Below, piece after piece: positions 10,964 through 19,187 of a stretch of DNA of 64,000 bases (position 1 is the first letter of the stretch; every line of letters starts with the position of its first letter). The translations under genes and the position numbers were made by a program. The notes under the pieces are model-generated. The model was not told the origin of the DNA. It saw only the letters and a list, made by a program, of their open reading frames with translations, and made no database searches. This DNA is from Xanthomonas rydalmerensis (lineage in GTDB: Bacteria > Pseudomonadota > Gammaproteobacteria > Xanthomonadales > Xanthomonadaceae), in contig NZ_CP126170.1 in NCBI RefSeq assembly GCF_033170385.1, positions 3,992,001-4,056,000 of the forward strand, read 5' to 3'.

Positions 10964-12742
10964 TCAGTAGTCGGCCTTCAGGCTGAGCCCGGAGAACGTG
11001 CTGTACGCCTTCACCCGCACGTAGTAGGTGCCGGCCTGCGGGGAGTTGAAGGTGCAGCTCTCGTTGTTGCCGTTCTTGTACGGACGGCAGTCGTAGGCCG
11101 AATCGGTCGGCGCGCTGCCGAAGCGCACGTACAGGTCGGCATCGCCGCTGCCGCCGGAGGTGGTGACCACCAGGCTGCTGGCACCGGACGGCACCTTGAC
11201 CGTGTAGTTCAACGAAGAGCCGCTGTTGGCGCTGAGGTTGGTGACCGCCACGCCGTCCTGCAGCTCGTTGCTGCTGCTGCCGCCACCGCCGCCGCTGCTG
11301 CCGCCGTTCTGCGCCGCGGTGACCGCCGCGTTGGCATCGAGCAGGCCGGCGCCGCACCCCTGCGAGCAGGAGAAGCTGGCGGCGGTGTTCTTGATGGTGC
11401 TTTCCACCTGCGCCGGGGTCAGCGCGGTCGGCGCCACCGACTGCATCAGCGCAACCACGCCGGCCACGTGCGGGGTCGCCATCGAGGTGCCGTTGTACGA
11501 GGCATAGCTCGGGTTGCCCGGGGTGGTGGTGCCGTCGTTGAGGGTGGACAGGATGTTCGAGCCCGGCGCGGAGATGTCGATGCCCGCGCCGTAGTTCGAG
11601 TAGCTGGCCTTGGCCCGCGACGAGGTGGTGGCCGCCACCGCGATCACGTTGTTGCAGTTGGCCGGCACCGAGCTGGACACGTTGGTCGAGCTGTTGCCCG
11701 CCGCCACCACCACCGTGGTGCCGCGGCCGACCGCGCCGTTGATGGCGTTCTGGTAGGTGCTCGAGCAGGTGCCGCTGCCGCCCAGCGACATGTTGATCAC
11801 TTCGGCCGGGTTCTGGTTGGCCGGCACGCCGCTGACGGTGCCGCCGGAGGCCCAGGTGATCGCATCGGCGATGTCGGAGGTGTAGCCGCCGCACTTGCCG
11901 AGCACGCGCACCGGCAGGATCTTGGCCTTGAACGCGGTGCCGGCCACGCCGGTGCCGTTGTTGGTGACCGCGGCGATGGTGCCGGCGACGTGGGTGCCGT
12001 GCCAGCTGGAATTGGAGGCCGGCGAACCGGAGTAGCACTCGCCGGCGGCGGCCCAGTCGCCTTCGTCGGACGGGTCGCTGTCGCGGCCGTTGCCGTCGCG
12101 TGCGGCATCCGCATCGCTGATGAAGTCGTAGCCCTGCAGGACGTTGGCGTTGAGATCGGGGTGGCTGGTGATGCCGGTGTCGATGACCGCCACGACCACG
12201 CCGTCGCCGGTGGCCTTGTCCCAGGCCGAGCGCACGTTGATGCCGGCATTGCTGGTGCCGAAGGCCCACTGGTCGCCCAGGCGCGGATCGTTCGGGGTCA
12301 GGGCGATGGTCATGCGCTGGTCGACCTCGACGTACTCGACGTTCGGGTCGGCGGCGATCTGCCGCATCAGCGTCTCGGCCTCGGCGCGGTCCAGCGGACG
12401 GCTGGCCTTGACCACTTCCGGCCCCACCGCCAGGCGGCGCAGGCTGGTCAGGCCGAGCGCGCGGCCGTTCTTGGCCGGCAGCGCGGCGGCGGCCGATTGC
12501 AGCGTCGCGCGCAGCGCCGCCGAGGGCGCGGCAGCGGCCGCGGAGGCGCTGGAGATGCTGACCGGCGCGGCGTCGCGGGTCTTGACGATGAAGCGTTGCA
12601 CGGTCGGTTCGGAAGACAGGCCGGAGAGGTTCACGTCACCGGCAAACGCTGGGGTGGCCAGCAGCAGCGAGGTGAGAGCAGAGGCGCCCAGCACCACCAG
12701 CCACGGACGCTGGCGCGAACCACGATGCGACATTTCGGACAT
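10964..12742 (-). CDS. Secreted subtilisin-like serine protease (S8) with PPC domain
   Basis: A 592-residue preproprotease. The signal peptide ends near ATPAFAG (residue 35) and the propeptide (I9-like, FIVKTRDAA onward) extends to about 145. The S8 catalytic domain carries Asp188 in AVIDTG, His248 in WHGTHVAGT and Ser420 in NGTSMATPH. A Gly/Ser linker (about 494-506) precedes a C-terminal PPC-type beta domain (about 510-592, GSGDADLYVRFG), usually removed after secretion. It resembles the extracellular proteases of Xanthomonas exported by the type II system and used in plant tissue degradation. The ribosome site AAGGAAG precedes ATG 12742; a terminator follows at 10844. Confidence 0.95.
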   Translation of the reverse strand: MSEMSHRGSRQRPWLVVLGASALTSLLLATPAFAGDVNLSGLSSEPTVQRFIVKTRDAAPVSISSASAAAAAPSAALRATLQSAAAALPAKNGRALGLTSLRRLAVGPEVVKASRPLDRAEAETLMRQIAADPNVEYVEVDQRMTIALTPNDPRLGDQWAFGTSNAGINVRSAWDKATGDGVVVAVIDTGITSHPDLNANVLQGYDFISDADAARDGNGRDSDPSDEGDWAAAGECYSGSPASNSSWHGTHVAGTIAAVTNNGTGVAGTAFKAKILPVRVLGKCGGYTSDIADAITWASGGTVSGVPANQNPAEVINMSLGGSGTCSSTYQNAINGAVGRGTTVVVAAGNSSTNVSSSVPANCNNVIAVAATTSSRAKASYSNYGAGIDISAPGSNILSTLNDGTTTPGNPSYASYNGTSMATPHVAGVVALMQSVAPTALTPAQVESTIKNTAASFSCSQGCGAGLLDANAAVTAAQNGGSSGGGGGSSSNELQDGVAVTNLSANSGSSLNYTVKVPSGASSLVVTTSGGSGDADLYVRFGSAPTDSAYDCRPYKNGNNESCTFNSPQAGTYYVRVKAYSTFSGLSLKADY

Positions 12743-13305
12743 TCGGACTTCCTTTCGGTTGAGTAGCCGCCTGACGGCGGTGTTCCGCGCTGCACCGGCC
12801 CGGCCTTAACCTGAACCCGGCATGCATTGCGAGCCCGGTCGACCCCTGTGTTGCCGACCATTCATCGAACCTAGCTCAGTACAAGTGCGTATGGAGCGGG
12901 CTGTGACGGAAATCCGTTGTACAAAACCATGAAATGCAATGGGATTCGATGTAATAAAGTGATTCTTACCTCATTTTTGCTGCAGTGCAGCATGCCGAGA
13001 CGCCAAATTTGGCAAATTCAGGGCAGCCTTTTGGCACTCGCGCGACGTCTCGGCAAGAACAAGAGACAACAGATACAGACAGGCCGGGAGGGTCGGCAGG
13101 ACACCTCGCCGCACCGGGATGGACACGAAATGTCCAGCGCGCGGACTCCTCCGTTGGAGAGGACAGGAGCGCGTCGGGCGCATGGACGGGGCACCGACGC
13201 CTCAGGCGCCGCGCCACCAGCGCGGATGCCGCCCGCGATGGTGGACGCCATCGCCGGACACCCTGCGCCTGGGGCGCGAAACCCGCACGCCAGGGCGGCC
13301 GATGG
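12743..13305. other. Gene-free region between the protease and ilvE
   Basis: No credible gene is seen here, though antisense frames are open. Locally the base composition drops and AT-rich sequence appears around 12900-13030, unlike the flanks. Two tight palindromes occur there: TGCTGCA-G-TGCAGCA at 12978-12992 and GCCAAATTTGGC at 13002-13013. They lie upstream of the protease start on its own strand and could be operators or transcript stem-loops; no factor is assigned. Confidence 0.55.
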
Positions 13306-13330
13306 CCCCCCCCCCCCGGCGTCGGGGGGG
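13306..13330 (-). terminator. G/C-only stem-loop at the 3' end of ilvE
   Basis: A run of 12 C (13306-13317), a short spacer GGCGTC and 7 G (13324-13330) can form a 7-bp pure G:C hairpin six bases after the ilvE stop. There is no U tract, so it could be an exonuclease block, a Rho-independent element of weak type, or simply a slippery homopolymer. The C12 length may also be a sequencing weak point. Confidence 0.45.
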
Positions 13331-13336
13331 CGGGGC

Positions 13337-14437
13337 TCAGCTCAGCCGCACCAGCCAGCCGTGGCGATCGGCCACGCGGCCGTACTGGATGTCGGTCAGT
13401 TCCTGGCGCAGCGACAGCGTCACCGGGCCGGCCGGGGCGGTCAGGTCGCCGACGGCGAAGTCCTTGCCCTTGAGCTGGCCGATCGGGGTCACCACCGCGG
13501 CGGTGCCGCAGGCGAACACCTCGGCGATCTCGCCGGAGGCCACGCCGTCGCGCCACTCTTCGATGCTCACCTGGCGCTCCACCAACTGCATGCCGCGGTC
13601 GCGGGCCAGTTGCAGGATGCTGTCGCGGGTGATGCCTTCCAGGATGCTGCCCGACAGCGCCGGGGTGACCAGGCTGCCGTCGCGCATCACCAGGAACACG
13701 TTCATGCCGCCCAGTTCCTCGATGTACTTGCCCTCGACCGGGTCGAGGAACAGCACCTGCGAGCAGCCCTGTGCCTGCGCCTGCTGCTGCGGCAGCAGCG
13801 AGGCGGCGTAGTTGCCGCCGCACTTGGCCGCGCCAGTGCCGCCCTTGGCGGCGCGCGCGTAGTCGGTGGACAGCCAGATCGCCACCGGCGCCACGCCCTT
13901 GGCGAAATAGGCGCCCGCCGGGCTGGCGATGACGTAGTAGCCTGCCTTCTGCGCCGCGCGCACGCCCAGGAACGCCTCGTTGGCGATCATGAACGGACGG
14001 AAATACAGGCTGGTCTCCGGCGCCGACGGCACCCAGGCCGCATCGACCGCGATCAGCTGCCGCAGCGATTCCACGAACAGCTCCACCGGCAACTCCGGCA
14101 GCGCCAGGCGCTGCGCCGAGCGCTGCAGGCGCTTGCCGTTGGCCTCCGGGCGGAAGGTCCAGATCGAGCCGTCGGCATGGCGATAGGCCTTGATGCCTTC
14201 GAAGATCTCCTGGCCGTAGTGCAGCACCGAGGCGGCCGGGTCCAGCGCCAGCGGGCCATAGGCACGCACTTGCGCGTCGTGCCAGCCCTGCTCGCGGCTC
14301 CATTCGATGGCGACCATGTGGTCGGTGAAGTAGTTGCCGAAGCCCGGCGCGGCGAGGATCTGCGCGCGCGCCTCGGCGCTGCGCGCGGCGGTGGACGGGA
14401 TCAGGCGGAACTGCGTGGACGGCTCGGTAGCGGACAC
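13337..14437 (-). CDS. ilvE: Branched-chain amino acid aminotransferase
   Basis: A 366-residue fold-type IV PLP enzyme of the longer (BCAT II) class, catalysing the last transamination of Ile, Leu and Val synthesis. The PLP lysine is Lys205 in GAAKCGGNYAAS. Substrate and cofactor segments include LHYGQEIFEGIKAYR, SLYFRPFMIA, and GTAAVVTPIGQL near the C-terminus. ATG 14437 gives the expected MSATEPSTQFRL start. It lies downstream of sufT on the same strand, about 109 bases apart. Confidence 0.96.
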   Translation of the reverse strand: MSATEPSTQFRLIPSTAARSAEARAQILAAPGFGNYFTDHMVAIEWSREQGWHDAQVRAYGPLALDPAASVLHYGQEIFEGIKAYRHADGSIWTFRPEANGKRLQRSAQRLALPELPVELFVESLRQLIAVDAAWVPSAPETSLYFRPFMIANEAFLGVRAAQKAGYYVIASPAGAYFAKGVAPVAIWLSTDYARAAKGGTGAAKCGGNYAASLLPQQQAQAQGCSQVLFLDPVEGKYIEELGGMNVFLVMRDGSLVTPALSGSILEGITRDSILQLARDRGMQLVERQVSIEEWRDGVASGEIAEVFACGTAAVVTPIGQLKGKDFAVGDLTAPAGPVTLSLRQELTDIQYGRVADRHGWLVRLS

Positions 14438-14546
14438 CGGGAATTCCTGTGGTAGTCGAGGGATGGCCAGGGCCGCCGCGTCGTGGCGACCGCAGCGGCG
14501 GCGCCCGATCGGGCTCCGGCACGACGCGCGGGGCGTCGTGCGCGGG

Positions 14547-15098
14547 TCAGAGCATGCCGGTTTCCAGGCGCGCGGCCTCGGACATCATATGCCGGCCCCA
14601 TGGCGGATCGAACACCAGCTCGACGTCGGCCTCTGCGATGGTCGGGATCATTTCCAGCTTGCTGCGCACGTCGTCGACCAGGATCTCGCCCATGCCGCAC
14701 CCCGGCGCGGTCAGGGTCATCTTGACCTCGACGGTGCGCTGGCCGTCCTCGCGCGCGTGCATGGTCACGTCGTAGATCAGACCCAAATCGACGATGTTGA
14801 ACGGGATTTCCGGGTCGAAGCAGGTGCGCAGCTGCTGCCAGATCAGCGCTTCGACCTGCTCGTCCCCGGCATCGTCGGGCAGTTCCAGCCCCGGCGGCGG
14901 CTCCTTGCCGATGGCGTCGCCGTCCTTGCCGGCGATGCGGAACAGGTTGCCCTCCACGAACACCGTGTAGCTGCCGCCCAGGGCCTGGGTGATATAGCCA
15001 TAGCTGCCGGCCGGCAGGGTCACCACGTCGCCCTGCGGCACCATCACCGCCGCGCAATCGCGTTCGAATTGGACAGGTTCACTGCTGCGTGAGTACAT
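14547..15098 (-). CDS. sufT: Fe-S assembly protein SufT (DUF59/MIP18 domain)
   Basis: A 183-residue protein. Residues about 85-180 are a MIP18/DUF59 domain with the signature DPEIPFNIVDLGLIYDV and the T-A-P-G-C-G-M-G motif that carries its conserved Cys, as in carriers of iron-sulfur clusters. The N-terminal 80 residues (VVTLPAGSYGYITQALGGSYTV) are the extra beta domain of the SufT group. It takes part in maturation of Fe-S proteins; the exact step is not established. ATG 15098 was chosen because MYSRSSEPVQF begins the conserved part. The divergent membrane gene starts 106 bases away. Confidence 0.88.
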   Translation of the reverse strand: MYSRSSEPVQFERDCAAVMVPQGDVVTLPAGSYGYITQALGGSYTVFVEGNLFRIAGKDGDAIGKEPPPGLELPDDAGDEQVEALIWQQLRTCFDPEIPFNIVDLGLIYDVTMHAREDGQRTVEVKMTLTAPGCGMGEILVDDVRSKLEMIPTIAEADVELVFDPPWGRHMMSEAARLETGML

Positions 15099-15203
15099 GG
15101 GGGCGATATGGGGACGGGCCCCGCCGGTGCAAGTCGTGCAGTTTATCCGAGTGCGCGGGGCGCGCGCCGGAAGTATCCTGTACGCCTTCTCCGGGAACAT
15201 CGA

Positions 15204-15623
15204 ATGCCGCCTTCCTCCACGCCGGCCAGGCCCTCGCACTGGCTGTGGCCCCTGCTGCTCGCCATGGGCTGTTTCACCGCACTGATCGCCTGGTTGCTGG
15301 TGGCGCTGTCGCTGGGTCGCCAGGCCGGCTGGATGGCCGTGGTGGTGGCGCTGGAGAGCGCCTGGATGCTGCGCCTGGGCAACCTGCCGCGCGGCCCGCT
15401 GCGCATCGCGGTGGCGATGCTCGCCACGGTGCTGGTGATCGTCGCCGCCAACTGGGGGATCGCCGCCGCGCAGATGGGCGCGGGGCTGGGCCTGAACGTG
15501 TGGGATTCGTCGCTGAAGATGGGCGCCCAGTACGCCTGGACCCTGACGATGCTGGCCAATAGCCCCAGCGATCTGCTGTGGCTGGGCATCGGCGTGGTCA
15601 CCGCGTACTTCAGCGCGCGCTGA
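15204..15623 (+). CDS. Small inner-membrane protein
   Basis: A 139-residue protein with hydrophobic segments at about residues 13-35, 42-52, 63-85 and 120-136 and short hydrophilic loops. I do not recognise a named family. The N-terminus begins MPPSSTPARPSHWLWPLLL and the C-terminus ends AYFSAR, so it has little outside the membrane. It is divergent from sufT and followed by the REP palindrome into which IS copy 1 is inserted. Confidence 0.72.
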   Translation: MPPSSTPARPSHWLWPLLLAMGCFTALIAWLLVALSLGRQAGWMAVVVALESAWMLRLGNLPRGPLRIAVAMLATVLVIVAANWGIAAAQMGAGLGLNVWDSSLKMGAQYAWTLTMLANSPSDLLWLGIGVVTAYFSAR

Positions 15624-15732
15624 GGCGGCGGGTCGCGGTAGACACCGCGCCTACGAGCGAGGCAAGCCGGCTGGCCGCGGCGTCAGGCCTCTCTCATCCT
15701 CCCTGTTTTCGCCACGCACGACGTTGGCATTT

Positions 15733-15796
15733 GTAGGAGCGGCTTTGGCCGCGAGGGGCGTTACCGGTAACGCCCCTCGCGGCCAAAGCCGCTCCT
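15733..15796. repeat. REP palindrome interrupted by IS copy 1
   Basis: AGGAGCGGCTTTGGCCGCGA at the left and its exact complement at the right enclose a GGTAACC-like centre: the arms 15735-15765 and 15766-15796 are a perfect 31-bp inverted repeat. The right arm ends AGCCGCTCCT, where other copies in the window continue with ACA. Here IS copy 1 begins instead, and the AC reappears after the other end of the IS at 17029. Confidence 0.95.
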
Positions 15797-16039
15797 TGTA
15801 TCTGGACCTGGCGCCCCTAAACAGGCGTCATGTCTTCCGACTGATCATCGGAGGAGGTGTGGGAAGTCCAGTCGCTCCTGAAGCTTCGAGCTTGCATCGT
15901 AGATCGGCTCCCCTCTCCACATGCTGGCCCTTGGGTGTCCGAACGGTATCCAGAGTCCGCCCCCGGCGTGAACTCGCATCGACAAGGCAGGACCGGGCAC
16001 AGCGCCGATCATGACCCTGACACGATGGAGGAATCGCGT
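15797..16039 (+). ncRNA. Candidate bridge RNA in the left end of IS copy 1
   Basis: The non-coding left end carries four short segments in the order expected of an IS110 bridge RNA. AGTCGCTCCT (15870-15879) matches the left target AGCCGCTCCT with one C/T change that still allows a G:U pair. After a small hairpin AAGCT-TCG-AGCTT (15881-15893), CGTAG (15898-15902) is the complement of the right target CTACG. Further on, ACGGTATC (15943-15950) equals the right end of the IS before the CT core, and ACAAG (15982-15986) is the complement of the first bases CTTGT at the left end. Transcript ends are unknown. Confidence 0.72.
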
Positions 16040-17011
16040 ATGTCTCCCGTCATCGGCATCGACGTCGCCAAGCGCAGTTTCGATGTGGCCATCGAACTGA
16101 CCAATGGCAAGCACCGTACCAAGGCCAAGTTGTCCAACGATGCCAAGGGCTTCCAGGCCCTGCAGGCATGGCTGCAGACGCATGCGCAGCCCGATAGCTG
16201 GATCGCCATGGAGGCCACTGGCACCTACCACCAGGCACTGGCCGAGTTCCTCCACGCACGAGGCTATCGGGTGTGCGTGCTCAACCCGGCGCAGACGGCC
16301 GCGTACGCACGCAGCCAGCTCAGCCGGGTCAAGACCGATCGCAGCGATGCCAAGCTGATCGCCAGCTATGCCCTGCGTCACCGCGAGCAGTTACGCCGTT
16401 GGCACCCTGATCCGCCGGCGCTCAAGCAACTCAAGGCACTGGTGCGCCGGCGCCAGGACTTGCAACAGATGCTGCAGATGGAGCGCAACCGGCTGGACGT
16501 CGCTCCGGCCCAGGTGAAGGACTCGATCCAGGTCCATCTGGCCGATCTGCAACATCACATCGCCCAGATCGAGCAGGCCATCGATGACCATATCGACCAG
16601 GATCCGACCTTGCGGGGGCAGCGCGAGTTACTGGTGAGCATCCAGGGCATCGCCGACACCAGTGCGGCCTTGATGCTGGCCGAGCTTGGCGATGTGAGGC
16701 GCTTTGCCGATGCCTCGGCGGTGACCGCCTTCGCCGGCCTGAATCCGTGCCTGCAGGAGTCGGGCGACCGCAAAGGCCATGTCTGCATCTCGCGCACCGG
16801 CTCGCCCCGCCTGCGCGCGGGCCTGTTCATGCCGGCCCTGGTGGCCATGACCCACAACCCGGTCATCCGGGCGCTGAAACAGCGGCTAAGCGAACGCGGC
16901 AAAGCCGGCAAGCAGATCGTGTGCGCCGCTATGCGCAAGCTCCTGCACCTCGCCTATGGCGTCCTCAAATCGGGCACCGCGTTCGACCCGAAAAGGAGCC
17001 TTGCCTGCTAG
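16040..17011 (+). CDS. IS110-family transposase (DEDD recombinase), copy 1
   Basis: A 323-residue recombinase. The RuvC-like N-terminal domain shows the DEDD set: Asp8 in GIDVAKRSFDV, Glu58 in AMEATGTY, Asp100 and Asp103 in KTDRSDAKL. A coiled-coil stretch follows (about 125-185). The C-terminal Transposase_20 domain (about 195-300) includes GLNPCLQESGDRKG and ISRTGSPRLR, where the Ser is the likely covalent nucleophile. It has a strong ribosome site (GGAGGAA) upstream of ATG 16040. It should insert and excise the element under guide RNA control through a circular intermediate; this is known for the family, not shown here. Confidence 0.96.
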   Translation: MSPVIGIDVAKRSFDVAIELTNGKHRTKAKLSNDAKGFQALQAWLQTHAQPDSWIAMEATGTYHQALAEFLHARGYRVCVLNPAQTAAYARSQLSRVKTDRSDAKLIASYALRHREQLRRWHPDPPALKQLKALVRRRQDLQQMLQMERNRLDVAPAQVKDSIQVHLADLQHHIAQIEQAIDDHIDQDPTLRGQRELLVSIQGIADTSAALMLAELGDVRRFADASAVTAFAGLNPCLQESGDRKGHVCISRTGSPRLRAGLFMPALVAMTHNPVIRALKQRLSERGKAGKQIVCAAMRKLLHLAYGVLKSGTAFDPKRSLAC

Positions 17012-17133
17012 GGGGTAAGACGGTATCTACGGTTCCTGCGAGCGCACCTGCGATCGCTGTCCGAAACTTCCTTGAACGCGACAGCAGGAGAGGTCCCAGA
17101 GCGCCGTCCCTGCCCCACTGTCGTGCCCGCGGC

Positions 17134-18714
17134 TCAATGCCCGCCGCCGTCCAGCGCCTTCAGTTCGCTGACCAGGGCGCCGGCCGCCTCGGCGCCGTCG
17201 CCGTAGAGCATGCGGGTGTTGTCGGCATAGAACAGCGCGTTTTCGATGCCGGCGAAGCCGGTGCCCTTGCCGCGCTTGATGACGATGACGTTCCTGGAAT
17301 TGACCACGTCCAGGATCGGCATGCCGTAGATCGGGCTGGCCGGATCGGTCTTGGCCACCGGGTTGACCACGTCGTTGGCGCCGATCACCAGCGACACGTC
17401 GGTGCTGGCGAACTCGGGGTTGATGTCGTCCATGTCGGCGATCAGGTCGTAGGGCACGCCGGCTTCGGCCAGCAGCACGTTCATGTGCCCGGGCATGCGC
17501 CCGGCCACCGGGTGGATCGCGAACTTGACCTTGACCCCGCGTTCGATCAGCCGCTGCGCCAGTTCCCAGATCTTGTGCTGCGCCTGCGCCACCGCCATGC
17601 CGTAGCCCGGCACGATCACCACGCGCTCGGCGTAGGCCATCATCGCCGCCACGTCGCCGGCCTCGATCGGCTTCTGGCTGCCGGCGATCGCCTGCGCCTG
17701 ACCACCGCCGCCGAAGTTGGAGAACAGCACGCCGCGGATCGGCCGGTTCATCGCCTTGGCCATCAGCCGGGTCAGCAGGATGCCGGCCGCGCCGACCATC
17801 ATGCCGGCGATGATCAGCGCCTCGTTGCCGAGCACGTAGCCCTCGAACGCCACCGCCAGGCCGGTGAAGGCGTTGTACAGCGAGATCACCACCGGCATGT
17901 CGGCGCCGCCGATCGGCAGCGTCATCAGCACGCCCAGGGCCAGCGCCAGCACGAAGAACAGCACGATCGCCAGCGGACTCAGGCTGATCGCGGCCCACGC
18001 GCCCACGCCCAGCATCGCCACGCACACCAGCAGGTTGAACGCCTGTTGCCCGGGGAAGGTAACGCGCTTGTCCAGGCGCCCGTCGAGCTTGGCCCAGGCG
18101 ACGATCGAGCCGGACAGCGACACCGCACCGATCGCCGAACCGATCACCGCCAATGCAAGCGTGGTCGCATCCGGCTGGCGTGCGGCCAGCGCGGCGATCG
18201 CGACCTCGCTCCAGTGGGTGGTATCGCGGCGCATCAGGAACGAGAAGCGCAGCAGTTCCACCGCGCCGATCGCCGCCGCCGAGCCGCCGCCCATGCCGTT
18301 GTACAGCGCCACCATCTGCGGCATGTCGGTGATCGCCACCTTCTTGGCCGAGATCCACGCCGCGGCGGTGCCGAGCGCGATCGCCAGCACGATCAGCGGC
18401 AGGTTGTGCAGGCCCGGCAGCAGGAAGGTGGCGGCGGTCGCCAGCAGCATGCCGAAGCCGGCCCAGCGGATACCGCTGCGCGCGGTCCTCGGCGAGGCCA
18501 TGCGCTGCAGGCCGAGCAGGAACAGGGTGGCGGCGACCAGATAGCTGCTCTTGATCAGGATCGGCAACAGTTCCATCAGCAGGCGTGCTCCGAAAAAGGA
18601 CATCTGCCCGAGCGGCAGCAAGTGGGAGAGAACGCCCGACGCGATGCCGAGCAGCAGCACGAGCAGGGCGACGGCGACCAGCGCCGCGACGATGCGCAGG
18701 GGCCGCACATTCAA
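17134..18714 (-). CDS. pntB: NAD(P) transhydrogenase, beta subunit
   Basis: A 526-residue subunit of the proton-pumping transhydrogenase in the inner membrane, which makes NADPH from NADH using the proton gradient. About nine hydrophobic segments are followed by the NADP-binding dIII domain, with VVIVPGYGMAVAQAQ and the loop GRMPGHMNVLLAEA near the cofactor. The start is uncertain. TTG 18714 and GTG 18708 follow the pntA2 stop (TTGA) and have AAGGA nearby, but give an extra N-terminal membrane helix. ATG 18603 or 18576 (MELLPILIKSSY) would give the usual length. It lies on the inside edge of IS copy 1. Confidence 0.95.
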   Translation of the reverse strand: MNVRPLRIVAALVAVALLVLLLGIASGVLSHLLPLGQMSFFGARLLMELLPILIKSSYLVAATLFLLGLQRMASPRTARSGIRWAGFGMLLATAATFLLPGLHNLPLIVLAIALGTAAAWISAKKVAITDMPQMVALYNGMGGGSAAAIGAVELLRFSFLMRRDTTHWSEVAIAALAARQPDATTLALAVIGSAIGAVSLSGSIVAWAKLDGRLDKRVTFPGQQAFNLLVCVAMLGVGAWAAISLSPLAIVLFFVLALALGVLMTLPIGGADMPVVISLYNAFTGLAVAFEGYVLGNEALIIAGMMVGAAGILLTRLMAKAMNRPIRGVLFSNFGGGGQAQAIAGSQKPIEAGDVAAMMAYAERVVIVPGYGMAVAQAQHKIWELAQRLIERGVKVKFAIHPVAGRMPGHMNVLLAEAGVPYDLIADMDDINPEFASTDVSLVIGANDVVNPVAKTDPASPIYGMPILDVVNSRNVIVIKRGKGTGFAGIENALFYADNTRMLYGDGAEAAGALVSELKALDGGGH

Positions 18715-19022
18715 TCCTTCGCCTTGGTCTTGGAGGCGTCCGGCTTGCTGGACTTGAACATGTCCAGCATGCGCTCCGTCACCACGTAGCCGCCGGCGGC
18801 GTTGCCGGCGCCGAGCAGCACCGCGACGAAGCCGATGGCTTTTTCCAGGGTGGTGTCGGCATGGCCCAGTACCACCATCGCGCCGATCAGGACGATGCCG
18901 TGGATGAAGTTGGAACCGGACATCAGCGGGGTGTGCAGGATCACCGGCACCCGCGAGATGATCACATGCCCGGCGATGGCCGCCAGCATGAAGATGTACA
19001 AGGCCACGAACCCGTCGCTCAT
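18711..19022 (-). CDS. pntA2: NAD(P) transhydrogenase, small alpha membrane subunit
   Basis: A 103-residue membrane subunit equal to the C-terminal membrane part of E. coli PntA, made separately in organisms with a three-gene pnt locus. It has three hydrophobic segments (GFVALYIFMLAAIAGHVII, ILHTPLMSGSNFIHGIVLIGAMV and AIGFVAVLLGAGNAAGGYVV) and the conserved TPLMSG loop. ATG 19022 has GGGAGAA upstream. Its stop overlaps the pntB start region. The NAD-binding partner pntA1 lies more than 3 kb away at 22211-23290, separated by an opposite-strand sigma-factor operon and IS copy 2. Confidence 0.93.
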   Translation of the reverse strand: MSDGFVALYIFMLAAIAGHVIISRVPVILHTPLMSGSNFIHGIVLIGAMVVLGHADTTLEKAIGFVAVLLGAGNAAGGYVVTERMLDMFKSSKPDASKTKAKD

Positions 19023-19187
19023 CGCACCGTTCTCCCGGGCGCCGCGCCCGTCCGCCGCATCATAACCGCCTGCTGAACCGCTGTGCGATGCCGACATGCG
19101 GTGGCGCAAAGACACGCGGCGCCGGCCGGTCAACCGCGACCGCCATGGCGCGTTTACCACGGCATCCCCCTGCCAGGAAGCTAAGCT

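Larger units (their letters stand above)
15797..17028 (+). mobile_element. IS110-family insertion sequence, copy 1
   Basis: A 1232-bp element comprising a 243-nt non-coding left end, one DEDD-type recombinase gene and a right end of only 17 nt. No terminal inverted repeats or target duplication are seen, as is usual for IS110. The left junction is CTCCT|TGTATCTGG and the right junction GGTAT|CT|ACGG, so a CT dinucleotide is present at both boundaries, consistent with CT-core recombination. The insertion splits a REP arm after AGCCGCTCCT. A nearly identical copy lies inverted at 20779-22010; I count about five substitutions between them. Confidence 0.95.

Noticed and set aside
9669..12269. Long minus-strand frame (866 codons) across the asparaginase and protease genes
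   Set aside because: The subtilase frame with its catalytic triad explains the right part and the asparaginase gene the left; there is no plausible protein in this frame.
18585..19076. Plus-strand frame opposite pntA2
   Set aside because: pntA2 on the minus strand has three clear membrane helices; the plus frame is a shadow.
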